A DNA stretch of 64,000 nt. It comes from Nelumbo lutea (taxonomy: Eukaryota > Streptophyta > Magnoliopsida > Proteales > Nelumbonaceae). The position numbers and the translations under genes were made by a program. This document shows positions 41,191-50,990 of this stretch, piece by piece (within the stretch, counting starts at the first letter, position 1; the number at the start of each line of letters is the position of its first letter). The notes under the pieces were generated by a model. It was not told where the DNA came from and did no database searches. It saw only the letters and a program-made list of their open reading frames with translations. Location of the stretch: the NCBI GenBank assembly GCA_022828595.1, contig JAKGHH010000006.1:12276633-12340632 (forward strand), in the 5' to 3' direction.

Positions 41191-41206
41191 TCCACTTTCA
41201 GATGTT

Positions 41207-42720
41207 GACAGGGATGAAAGTGAATCTAGAAAAAAAATGCCTTATGATTGGAGTTGGGAAGATAAGAAGATAAGTCTTGGAGCAGTTTGCAGCAGCTTTT
41301 GAGTTCCACTTAGGGGAATTAACTTTCTTCTCCCGATGAGGCTAAATCAGCCACTGTAAGCATTTGGAGACCTTATAGAAAGAGTGGAGAAGAGGCTGAA
41401 AAGATGGAAGGCAAAGCACCTCTCACTGGAAGGTAAAATCATCCTTATTAGAAGTGTGCTATCGAATCTACCTACTTATTACCTTTCATTGTCGAAGGTC
41501 CCAACAGCAGTAGCCAACAAGCTAGAGAAGATTCAGAGGGATTTCTCTGGGAAGGGGCTGCAGGATCAAAGAAGTTCCACTTGGTTAAGTGGGAAAGGAT
41601 ATGCAGGCCAAAGGGAAGGGGTCTGGGATTTAGAAGGATAAAAAATTTTAATAAAGCCCTCTCGGGAAAATGGCTTTGGAGGTTTGGTCGTTTGGGTTGG
41701 AAAGGGAGAGAGGATCTCTATAGAGGAGAGTGGTAGTGGGGAAGTATGGGGTGGTGAGGTTTGGATGGGAATCAAGAGAAGTGTCAGGTTATGGGCTGAG
41801 TGTTTGGAAAGGTATCATGAGGTTTAATGAGGACTTCAGGGGCTTGGTTAGAAATTTGTGTGATCTCTGCCCAATACTGTACAGGTTTTCTGAACAAGTA
41901 AAGACTAAGCAGTATGAGCTGAGAGGTCAGCAGGTAGTGTGGTGCCCTAAATTCAAAAGGCCTTTGCTGGACCAAGAAATGGAGAAATGTATTACGTTGT
42001 TGGATAGGTTAGAACTTAGAACAGTCAAGAATTTCAGCACCTTTCAGTGATGGACTCTGGTGGAAGGAGTGCAGGGATGGAAAGTTCTCGGTGAAATCAT
42101 TTTACTTGGCCATGATCAGAGACAATATGACCACAGACTAAGTAGAAGGTGTATGGGGGAATCCAGTCCCTCAAAAGGTGGAAGAATTTGCATGGCTGGT
42201 AGCATTAGATAATATCTTAACCATAGACCATCGGAAAAGTAGAGGTATGAGCTTGGCAAACTATTGCTACTTATGTAATTCGGATGAGGAGACTGTTTGT
42301 CACTTGTTCTTCTACTGCAAGGCAGGATACTTGATATGGAAATTTTACTCATTCTTATTTATCCAAAAAAATATATTCTCATTCTTATTTGGTGTGAGAG
42401 CCTTTCAGACATCTTCATCAGTAGAAATATTCCCCTCTTGGCCAAGACTCAAAGGGAACAAAAAAGCAATAATTATTTGGAGCTGCATCCCCTTTGCAGT
42501 GTGCTGCGCAATTTGGAGAAAAGGAACAGAAGGTTGTCTGAAGGCAAGTCAAAGAACACTTTAGTGATAGTTGCTTCAGTTGGAAAGCTTGTAGCAGACT
42601 GGGCCTTGATTCTTTCAGAATTTGAGCAAGTTAATAGAACAGATTTAGTGGAAAATTTCTGGGATGTCCTTGAGCTTCAAGCTTGTAATGTTGATCTTTT
42701 TGTTTTTGATTAGTAGTTTG
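41207..42720 (+). pseudogene. LINE-I RT thumb, zinc finger and ORF2 end (resumed)
   Basis: Continues the RT after LINE-J with GMKVNLEKKCLMIGVGKIRR. Next RLKRWKAKHLSLEGKIILIR and LPTYYLSLSKVPTAVANKLE. Then the zinc finger: VEEFAWLVALDNILTIDHRK, NYCYLCNSDEETVCHLFFYC (C-x2-C...H...C). ORF2 ends at about 42713 with FWDVLELQACNVDLFVFD. No RNase H follows. Frameshifts at 41590, 41640 and 42050-42180. Confidence 0.88.
42361..42377 (+). repeat. Tail-only insertion (13-bp direct repeats)
   Basis: CTCATTCTTATTT is present identically at 42348-42360 and 42378-42390, enclosing ATCCAAAAAAATATATT. The insert ends in the same AAAAAAATATATT string as the tail-only insertion at 32825-32845, suggesting a common source LINE. 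It duplicates codons of the LINE-I zinc-finger region. Confidence 0.83.
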
Positions 42721-42830
42721 GTGTGCCATCTTGACAACCTTTCCTCTTCAAAAAACAGAATAATACAATTAAACCTCACCATACCTATCAAAAATAAATA
42801 TATAAATAAAATAAAATAAAAACAAATAAG

Positions 42831-43657
42831 TTTTCCATCGGAAATATGCGTGTTCAAGGTGTAGTTCCTAGAAAAAAGACACCTAGTGTGGATACTTAAA
42901 CAATGAGTCCAGGTTACCTGAATAAATCTCCCAGAAACTACCAACATGGAACACCCCTATCATGCATGTTACTTAGGTGCTCAACAAGAAGCCAGCATTT
43001 TATTTTATAATAGAGCATCGTTTTGAATGAAGTTTGAATTGTGAGTTAAAAGTCTGGTACGGAAATTGAATTGGTAAAAATGCACAACCGTGCCAACTTT
43101 AAGTTAAATACGGTGCTGCTTTTTTTTTCCTGAAGAGACTTCTTTTCGTTTTTTTCTTTCTTTCGTTCTTTCTTTTTTATTTTATTTTATTTTATTTTTT
43201 AGTTGGGGGAAGGTTTGCTGCCCCACTGGATGGAGGAGCTCTCAGTTGCTCAGAGAAGAAATTAGAAATCCTTAACGAATCAGGAGTCTACCTAACCACC
43301 AAAATAGTCCAAAAAAAGAAAACCTTTTTTTTAACGGATGGGCAAAACCCACCTTCCCCGAAAACACATCCTTCACTGAATTTCCTTCCAATACCTAATA
43401 ATTCATGTACTCCACTTTGACCTAATGGCTTTTCGACGCATTCATCTTCTCAACCCTCTTGAATCGAACTTAGATCATGTTCTTGTTTTGGAAATCAACC
43501 CAAAGTGCTATTTCATAGCTTTGAAATGATCTAGGAAAACTTCTACCAATCTAAGGAGATTATTTTGATTTATAGGCATTTATCATTCATTCTTAATAAC
43601 TTTTATATTTAAATGAGAAAACATTGAGACTTAATTAATGGGTCAACGAATGGTCAC
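42831..43657. other. Proximal part of DnaJ intron 1, no gene recognised
   Basis: Probably original intron sequence between LINE-I and the exon 1 donor. It contains pyrimidine and (TTTTA)n low-complexity stretches at about 43117-43200 and A/T-runs near 43310-43335. No open frame of interest. Confidence 0.6.
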
Positions 43658-43744
43658 CTTGATGTAATAAGCTTTCTTGATCTCAGCCTCTGTAGCTGTC
43701 GGGCTGATCCCCAATATATCATAGTACTCCGTTTCCTTCACCAT
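43658..43744 (-). CDS. DNJ10: DnaJ protein (dnaJ 10 type), exon 1 with start codon
   Basis: 29 codons from ATG at 43744: [20 protein letters not shown] and EIKKAYYIK. This is the N terminus of the J domain (helices I-II). The start is chosen because it matches the family's N terminus exactly. The donor is AAG|GTGACC at 43657. Codons 1-29 join exon 2 without loss. J-domain proteins deliver substrates to Hsp70; this subfamily has a J domain followed by a DnaJ-X region and lacks the zinc-finger domain of type I DnaJ. Confidence 0.96.
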
Positions 43745-44029
43745 TTCAAGGCTTCTGTCTGTTCCGATCCGGGGGCGGCTTTTGAGACTGCCTACGATAA
43801 AACGAAGATCTTTTTGTCCTTTTCACTTATCAGAATTATGCTAACAAGGCAAATAAAATAAAGAAGGAAGAGTTTCAATGGGTACGCTGGAGGACGAGCT
43901 GCAGAGATGCCGGCCTAAAAGCCAAAAGAGATTGATGAAATGGAATGGAGCGGAGATGTAAATCGGAGGACACGACAAATAGAAAATAATGAACAGGGAG
44001 AGAGAAAGGGTTTCCATCGAAAGGCCGCG

Positions 44030-44036
44030 TTATATA
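44030..44036 (-). promoter_or_regulatory. TATA box of the DnaJ gene
   Basis: Minus strand TATATAAC in the context CCATATATAACGCGG, about 290 bp before the start codon. A transcription start about 30 bp downstream would give a leader of about 260 bases, long but possible, or a leader with an intron. Confidence 0.55.
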
Positions 44037-44061
44037 TGGTACGCGCTTGCTTCGTATTCCC

Positions 44062-44074
44062 ACGCGTGACGCGT
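44062..44074. promoter_or_regulatory. Paired ACGCGT motifs (CGCG box) upstream of the TATA box
   Basis: ACGCGTGACGCGT: two palindromic ACGCGT words separated by one base, 26 bp upstream of the TATA box. ACGCGT fits the CGCG box bound by CAMTA (calmodulin-binding) factors involved in stress responses. Functional use is inference. Confidence 0.45.
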
Positions 44075-44104
44075 GTTAATTGCCTGGTGAGTGGTGAATC
44101 ACAC

Positions 44105-44124
44105 CTTTTTTTTTTTTTTTTGCC
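44105..44124 (-). repeat. Tail-only insertion in the DnaJ promoter region (13-bp direct repeats)
   Basis: TGGTGAATCACAC occurs at 44092-44104 and 44125-44137. Between them is C, sixteen T's, then GCC. The T-run would be the A-tail of a minus-strand retroinsertion with no body. It lies about 360 bp upstream of the DnaJ start codon and next to the ACGCGT motifs. Confidence 0.75.
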
Positions 44125-44159
44125 TGGTGAATCACACTCATAGGACTACCAACGGATGA

Positions 44160-46185
44160 ATGTGAAACATAGAATCAAAGAACATTGCTGAAACTAGTTG
44201 GATATACCAAATCTGTATCTTTACCACTTCACTAATATTTCTCAAATTTTTTGAGAATAAAATTTGTATTTTTATATTTACATTTGTTAATAAAAAACAT
44301 GTAAAAGGGTTATCAATTATTAATATTAAATGAATTGAAAATATATAATTATAAGATATTCTACTTTATTGAATTATATATTTAAGGCATCTTTATTTTT
44401 TTTTCATCATTAAATTCTATTCATTAAATCCATACCTAATAAATTAATAATTTCAATAACATAAAAACATATATTTAAATTTTACTTAAAAAATAGTGTT
44501 TTCATCTAGGCATAGGTAAGAAATTAAACCATTTCGGGTCAAATGGGTCAATTCATGTTGTCACTATTAAATAATAAAATTCAAAAATAGATCAAATGAA
44601 ACAAATGTAGAAATTAAAAAATTGGGAGCATTTTTAACATCATATATTCGACATATTAAACAATAATAAGTAATTCATACATAATAAACTAATAATTTCA
44701 ATAACATAAAAGCACTTTTAAAATCTACTGAAAAAAAAAATAGTGCTTTCATCTAGGCAGTGGTAAGAAATTAAACCATTTTGGGTCAAAGGGGTCAATC
44801 CATGTTGTCACTATTAAATAATAAAATTCAAAAATAGATAAAATATAAAAAATATATAAATTAAAAAAATAAGAACATTTTTAACATCATATATTCGACA
44901 TATTAAACAATAATAAGTATGATAAATAAGAAATGTTTTTATTAATGATGAAAATAGAATATAAAATTTAAAACCGATTAGAAATAAAATTGTTTTCCTA
45001 TTCTCTCTCACTAAATCTCATGCTAAGGTATATTCTCTCATTAAATCCACAAAATTAATTTTAATGTTATAAAAATAAATATTTTAAAAATATTTTGAAA
45101 ATAAAACTATTTTCTTCCCTCCCACTCGTGAGTAAGCAATTCAACTATTTTGGGTCAAATGGGTTAATAAATAATGTCATATTTAATAATAATAAATTAA
45201 AATATATAATACAAAAAATAAAATAATTAGACATATCTCTAATATTGCATATTCATTATATTAAATAAAAATACATATGAAATGTAAAGTAATTCTATTA
45301 ATAATGAAAATGGAATGCCAAAGTTAAAATCAACCTATAAATGTAATGATGTCATAGTCAAATAATAAAATTTTTAAAAATAGAAAATAATAAACAATAA
45401 CAAAATATAGAAAAAAATTGGGTACATATCTAATGTTACATATTCATAAAAATAAATATTGGGTAAATCTCTAATATTATACATTCCTTGTCAATGATGG
45501 AAATATAATATGAAATTTAGTGTCAACCTAGAAATCAATTTGTTTTCCTTTTTGGGTTGTGGGTTAGTGGTTTGGGTCAAATGGATTAACCGATGGTATG
45601 ATAGTTAAATAATAAATCTTTAAAAAATAAAAAAGTGCAAGTATCAAAAAATATATAAAAAAGTATATATTAATTATGTCAAATAAAAAATAAGTATAAT
45701 AAGTATAATTTATTTATATAATGTAGATGGTATATAATTTAAAACAAATCCAAAAGTAAAGCCATTTTCTTATCTAGATGGTGGGTCAATGATCCAACTT
45801 TTCAAAGAAACTCATGATGTCATAATTGAACAATAAATATTTAAAAAAGATAAAATACAAAATCCGATCGCATTTAGGAACATTTATAATGTTATACATT
45901 CATCATAATAAATAAAAATAATTGTTAAAATAAAATTTATTTTTATTTACGGCAAAAATTAATGGAATACAAAATTTAATAATAATAATAATAATAATTG
46001 TTATTATAATTTAAAATTTTCATGTGCAACACACATGCACATTTATTACAGGCATTTGAGTTTATTTTTAATCACATTGTTACTTTTGTTAATTTTCAAT
46101 TTTTATCTTAATTATAATATATCTAAAACTCAAATAATTAATGTAAAAAAAATTATCACGTGCAACAAACGTGCTTAATTACTAG
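44160..46185 (+). repeat. AT-rich array of diverged 200-400 bp repeats with a Helitron-like 3' end
   Basis: A unit containing 'gggtcaaatgggtcaa' followed by 'tgttgtcactattaaataataaaattcaaaaatag'-type sequence recurs at about 44537, 44783, 45149, 45570 and 45790. Each copy is followed by 'acatcatatattc' and poly-AT. The right end reads CACGTGCAACAAACGTG (5-bp stem, 7-base loop), eight bases, then CTAG at 46182-46185 and T. This hairpin-CTAG-T form is typical of Helitron 3' ends. No 5' TC end or helicase was identified, so the Helitron label is tentative. Confidence 0.45.
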
Positions 46186-46216
46186 TTTAAGTAAAAATAC
46201 GTTAGTTTAGTTTTAA

Positions 46217-46703
46217 GGGTAAATTGTTGAAACTTCCCAAAGTATTTGGCTGTTGTTGAAACCTCTGCTTAACTTTGGTAATTGCAATTACCTTTGTGAA
46301 TTTTCTAACAAGTAAACCCTCTTTGTAATAAGAGGCATGAAAATATTAAAAATACCCACTTAGTTACTTTTGAGCAAAATGTTTTATTTTTTCAAAATTT
46401 TTTATTCATATCAATCACTACTCCAACCCTCTCTTATTCAAAAATTGATTTACTTCTTAAATATCACTTCATATTAATTACTCAAATGTAAAACTACAAC
46501 TTTAATTAAACTCTCTTTGTTTTGTTGTCTGTAAAGTTTGCATTGTTTTTTCTATAAAAATCAGCCTCATTAGTAATTACATGGGTATTTTGGGCATTTC
46601 AATGCAGGATTTTAACAAAGGGGGTCTACTTGCAACTATGTCAAAATGTTGGGGTAGATGATTGTAATTACCAAACTTTAGGGGAGGTTTCAACAATTTA
46701 CCC
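46217..46703. mobile_element. Inverted-repeat MITE, 487 bp
   Basis: Begins GGGTAAATTGTTGAAACTTC and ends (reverse complement) GGGTAAATTGTTGAAACCTC, an inverted repeat of about 28 bp. Flanks TAGTTTTAA (46208-46216) and TGATATTAA (46704-46712) agree at 6 of 9, a decayed Mutator-type duplication at best. The interior is AT-rich without coding. Confidence 0.7.
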
Positions 46704-46872
46704 TGATATTAAAATTAATTTCAATTCCATTTTAATTTTTATCGATTGCATTATTTTTTATTAATGTAGTTATTTTTAAAGGGGATTCAAATCTTAATTA
46801 AATAGAAATTAAATAATAATAAGTTAAATTATTCCTACTATTTAGCTAATCTCAATTATAAAATATTATAAT

Positions 46873-48265
46873 GGGCAAATTTCTTAAACTACTCTTACTA
46901 TTTAGCTAATCGGCAAACTATATCCTTACTATTTAACTATTGTCTTAAACCATCATATTGTTTCTAACAATTGTCATTAAATCATAATGGAACAGATGAA
47001 ATGTCCCTTTTGCCCTTGGTCTCTTCATCATTTAACCTATTTTGAAAAACAATCTTCATTCTCCGATCCTTTCTCATTCTCTCACTCTATTTATCTCTCT
47101 ATCATCCTCTCTCGAGCATCCATTTCTTTCTCCCTCATTTGTTATCATCTCTGCTCACCACTGTCGCTACAACTTTCAACAATGGTGGTTTTCTTTTTCC
47201 TCTCTCATTCTCTCCCTCTCCCTCTCTCTTTCTCGTTTCTTCTCCCGTAAGCCCAACTAGAATCATGTGCTCATCCAAAGCCTTTATCTTTTCCCTCTTT
47301 CTCCCCTTCCTATTCTCTACCGTAGCAAGGTGCCAAAGACTAGGTCGAAACCCATTGTACTTCAACACATGCTTTTCAATCCCCCCTCTCCTTTTCAATT
47401 AAAAAAGAAGAAAACTTGTACACTAAAATACCAATTCAAACCTCTTTGACCAGGACTCCATGTCTTTGTTTCAATATTCGACTATATCTTGTGTTTTGAG
47501 ATGGAACACATGACATAGTAATGATGGCACCTGTTAGAGTTGTCGATAAACTATAACATTGGCTAATATTTGATAGTCTACTAAAGAACAACGGATTAAG
47601 ACCCGAGTCCTATTCTCTTGAACAATGCACATATGGTCCTGGGTGGTGTAAATTAAGCAGACCTTCCCATGTCTTCTTCTTTAAAAATAATTGATTTGGG
47701 GGTCGAAGCCACAGTCACTGAAATTTTCTCTTTTCTTTCTCGGTCATATGCATTCTCGGCTCTACCGCACAAAAGTATCCAGGTAGTGTCTCCAAAGAAC
47801 TCAAACCACTGAATTTGATTTGATGCTTCTTCCACCCTCTCCATAGTTGTAATTACACGATAGCTGAAGTGGTCCCCGGAGACAATGACGATGGCGATGA
47901 CAATGCAAACATGTGCCACAGGAGGTGGAAGCTACTTCCTGGTTACTTTTCGAACCCTAACCCTGCTAAGCTCATGGAAACACTAGATTTGAAAACTGGT
48001 GTAACAATCTCACTCACAAGCAATGATCCTTACCTAGCTTACAGAAGATGGATAAAGGGTAATATTGGGTTTTAGAAAAAAAATTATATGTCACATGGTA
48101 TCATGAGTGTATTGATTTTGATGAAACATTAACAGATGCTAACGACAGGGGTAGAGCTAGTCAATTGTCAGAAACAATAGGGGTAGTTTAAGACAATAGT
48201 TAAGCAGTTTAAGGGCATAGTTTGTCAATTAGCTAAACAATAGGGATAGTTTAAGAAATTTGCCC
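46873..48265. mobile_element. Mutator-like element, 1393 bp, with long terminal inverted repeats
   Basis: Left end GGGCAAATTTCTTAAACTA, right end the exact reverse complement; the inverted repeats continue with good similarity for about 100 bp (GTTTAGCTAAT, CTATTGTCTTAAAC and TTTCT(A/G)ACAATTG blocks). A perfect 9-bp duplication TATTATAAT flanks it (46864-46872, 48266-48274). Long inverted repeats with a 9-bp duplication define Mutator-like elements. It encodes no transposase; the middle holds gene-like sequence, so it resembles a Pack-MULE. Confidence 0.88.
47653..48075. pseudogene. Gene-like sequence inside the Mutator-like element
   Basis: GC-richer than its surroundings. The minus strand (47653-47919) reads GDHFSYRVITTMERVEEASN and GDTTWILLCGRAENAYDRER; the plus strand (47869-48075) reads RRWKLLPGYFSNPNPAKLME and TLDLKTGVTISLTSNDPYLA. 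Only one strand can be real. No family is recognised. It may be a captured host gene piece. Confidence 0.35.
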
Positions 48266-48584
48266 TATTATAATTTTAGCTATTTTAAACTGAATTAATT
48301 TTAAAAATAGTTGTTAATTAAGTTAAAGTTCATTTTAAAATTGTAATTAATAGTTAATAGTTAATTTTATTTAAAAATAAAAAGGTTTTTAATTATTTAT
48401 TGTGATTTTTATATTTTAAATAATTTAATTTTAAAATAAATAACCACGTGCAAGAAATGAGAGGAGGGGGAGTTTTTTTTTTGGAGAGGGGAAGATTGAA
48501 GATTTATGTAAGCATTAAGATGAGAGATGAAATGACTCTTAACCACCTTCTTTCTTCTATATACTATAGACTAACGCTAATACG

Positions 48585-50358
48585 TGTTAGATAGTGTATG
48601 CCCTTAGCTCCAATTAGATTGATGTATTTATGACATTTATTGTAAATGAATAAAGTACATATTTGATTCATGTTATTGTGGTGTGTTTCTGTGTAATACC
48701 TTTAAACTTGACACATAATGAGACTCGTGTTAGTTTAGAATGTTCACAGCCATTGGATAAGTCTGGGGAGATTTATCCTGCTAAGGCTGACACCGGTGTG
48801 CCACCAAGTGTTGGGGTGGCCTGTCTCAGCTACCAGGGTGAGACCCAAGGTACATGCAGTGTAGGTTTACTTGAAACCCTGAACCAGACCAGATTTTCAG
48901 CATTGCCCTGGACCTTAGTGATTAATGGGCAAAATTGGAAAGTTACACCTGACCCCTAGACTCGATTATGATACTGCACTAGGTGTTGGATTGGGCTGTC
49001 TTTGATATGCCAATTAGTGAGATCCTTAGAGGGGGTCAAAACCTGGGTATGTTGGGACAATCCAAGAATTCATCTGAGTTGGTAATTATAGTGACAGGAT
49101 CAGCCTCTTTGTCGGACAAAGGTAATGATTGGGGCTGCACTCTCTCTAATGGAAACCAAGACTGCCAGCAACCAATTTCAATCGTTGAAATTTGTTTTGC
49201 AAAATATATTTTATATACGGATATAAATATATATATTATGGTTTCAAAATATTTGCAAAATGTTTTAATTCCTGGGATCCATGTGAGCAGAGAATGCAAC
49301 ACTGCTCCTTGCAGCCGAGGAATAAGTCCTCTCTTGTCGGGCAGTGTATAATCATTATGGGCTGAGAGGTTAAGCGTAAGACCATTGAGGGTAATACCTG
49401 ATGGGCTAATCTTGCATCTGCCCACAATCCCTGGGTCTTTATAAGGTGGCTTGGCCCAGGGACCACTTAGTGTAAGTGTTGGGCTCATTAAGAGTCCATG
49501 TGATGGGTTTCAGGGGATTCACTATCTTTTCAGTGATTTCGGCCAGGCCTTGTAACAGAGGCTGGGCCGAACTCATGTGGCTGATGTGTAGATCAATGTT
49601 TGGATCCCATGCCATACAAAGAAGCCCAACTAGGTAGCAGGTTGGAAACAATTTGAGCCCTTAGACTTATTGGGCCTAAAGCCCATTTCGAATTGGCCTA
49701 GTTTGACTAGTTAAATAAGGGGGCGGATCTGGGATTAAATCAATAGATAGGATAGGGTTTTACCCTATCCACTCAGAGAGTCCATATCTGAATTCAGATA
49801 TGGAAACCTCCTAATGAGATTAGGAGAGAACTGATCTAATATGTAGATAAGATAAGGGTTTATCCTTATCTCTTAAAGAGAACTCCTTATCCAAATGCAG
49901 ATTTGGATTAGGAAACTCCTAATGAGATTATGAGCTCTCTTTAAGGCTACAAAAGGAGGAGGTGGCGAACCATTCAGTTCATCCTCAGCATCCCAAGCTT
50001 CTCAGAGATTAGATCTCAGAGCACCCAGAGAGAAGACAACAATAGTGTGACTGTGCCATCTTCTCCCTGCGTTTCCTCCAGTTGTCGCCATACTGCCAGT
50101 TCGATCTCCTTCCTTTGTAGGAGCGATCAAGAGGTGTCTTGATATCAGTCTTTAGAGAAAGGTTGATCAAAAGGCGTGCTCACTGCCTCCTTCGAATTCT
50201 TGCTGAAGAATTCGGTTCGTTGGACAGACCCTACTGATTCTGCTCCACCATTCACTGTGTCATCTTCAGTGGGAGCAGTCTTTGGAGTCTTTCTTTGGGC
50301 GTAAACACCTTTGTTGGGAGATATTGTATCTTCGTATCAGGTATATCCCTCTCTTACA
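48585..50358 (+). mobile_element. LTR-like element, possibly solo LTR (about 1.77 kb)
   Basis: Starts TGTTAGATAGTGTATGCCC, a common plant LTR opening, and runs through a body with no long frame into a leader-like section (49700-50340) with paired direct words such as 'ggaaacctcctaatgagatt' (about 49802 and 49911) and CTACAAAAGGAGG. It ends near CTCTTACA at 50358. No 5-bp duplication (ATACG left, GTTTT right) supports these exact ends, and no second LTR, primer site or polyprotein was seen. Assignment rests on general LTR character. Confidence 0.45.
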
Positions 50359-50990
50359 GTTTTGGTTCATATTTGGTTCAGTTCTTGGTTCAAGATTGAT
50401 TATTGAAAAAGTAATTTTTCTAAAACAGGGAATGTGATTCCCAGATGGGAGAGAGGAAATTTTTGAAATTTCGCCCTACCTTCCTGCAGGGTTCAGCCAT
50501 CCATATGATGGATCTTTCATCCCTTCAACATGTGCACTGCACAAGCTACTTCTTAAAAATGTATTTTTAAGGGAAAAAAGATTCACTAGAGTTTTTACTA
50601 TAGACAAGTCATAGTTTGACTTGTCTACCCCTAATGAGGTAATAGTAAAAGAATGAAGCAATGAGTCACAGTTTGACTTGTCTGACCCAAATGATCAAAT
50701 CGACGACTCATGACCTGAAGGCAAAAACAATTCAACCTTTGACATAGTTTTTGAAACATTGATATATAGTAGAAAATGCAAGATCTTTGTCAACAACACA
50801 AATATGGAAGAGGAAAATATACATTTATGGCCAAATGCGGCCTAGGGTCTTTAGTTCACAGACAGGATCAAAATTAGAATAGGAATCGAAATCACACGCA
50901 TGTTTGGCTTGGTCAATAATCAAAATTGGATTCCAATTGTTATTATTTGGTTTATTTGAGTTGGAATTGGAGTTAACTGGTTTTTTATTT
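50359..50990. other. No gene recognised
   Basis: Unique-looking sequence without coding support. 'agtcatagtttgacttgtctaccc' and 'gtcacagtttgacttgtctgaccc' at about 50607 and 50667 are a short direct repeat. Confidence 0.5.

Larger units (their letters stand above)
33300..41193 (-). mobile_element. LINE-J: near full-length LINE, minus strand, inserted in LINE-I
   Basis: Minus-strand LINE of about 6.1 kb after removing two inner elements. Its 3' end is at the left (ctgttgctgataaaa on the minus strand). Target duplication AC(A/T)TTCAGATGTT at 33287-33299 and 41194-41206 (12 of 13). From 5' to 3': ORF1 (about 39302-41190), endonuclease (38398-39260), linker (37981-38370), RT (36283-37974), zinc finger (33873-36282, holding both inner elements), RNase H (33430-33815). 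The LINE-I RT stops and resumes exactly at the duplications. Confidence 0.9.
29660..42830 (+). mobile_element. LINE-I: LINE without RNase H, split by LINE-J and smaller insertions
   Basis: Plus-strand LINE of roughly 4.6 kb over 13 kb. ORF1-like remains (29660-30800, with LINE-H), endonuclease (30830-31580), linker and RT (31700-33299), LINE-J insertion (33300-41193), RT thumb (41207-42050), zinc finger (42060-42570), 3' UTR and an A-rich tail of AAATA units (about 42785-42830). After the zinc finger, ORF2 ends with FWDVLELQACNVDLFVFD and no RNase H, unlike LINE-A, -B, -C, -G and -J. So at least two LINE lineages share this intron. Its 5' limit is uncertain. Confidence 0.8.
21970..43657 (-). 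other. DnaJ gene giant intron 1 (21,688 bp)
   Basis: Starts GTGACC at 43657 and ends ...CTTGTAG at 21970. It is filled by a copia element (22619-27514), LINE-G, LINE-H, LINE-I and LINE-J with their own insertions. Only about 1.5 kb at its two ends (21970-22618 and 42831-43657) looks like original intron. Exons on both sides are intact and in phase, so splicing over the full distance is expected if the gene is functional. Confidence 0.88.
43745..44104 (-). promoter_or_regulatory. DnaJ gene 5' UTR and promoter
   Basis: Upstream of the start codon. A TATA box lies at 44030-44036 (TATATAA on the minus strand) with purine-rich sequence between it and the start, as in many plant 5' leaders. Two ACGCGT motifs lie 26-38 bp further upstream. 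The region is higher in GC than the AT-rich DNA beyond 44150, as expected for a promoter. Confidence 0.7.

Noticed and set aside
43117..43200. Pyrimidine tract near the intron 1 start as a branch/acceptor region for an extra exon
   Set aside because: It is pyrimidine-rich on the plus strand, whereas the gene is on the minus strand, and exon 1 joins exon 2 without a missing segment.
49236..49488. Overlapping open frames around 49036-49651
   Set aside because: No domain, competing frames on the same strand, and position inside an LTR-like element; probably chance.
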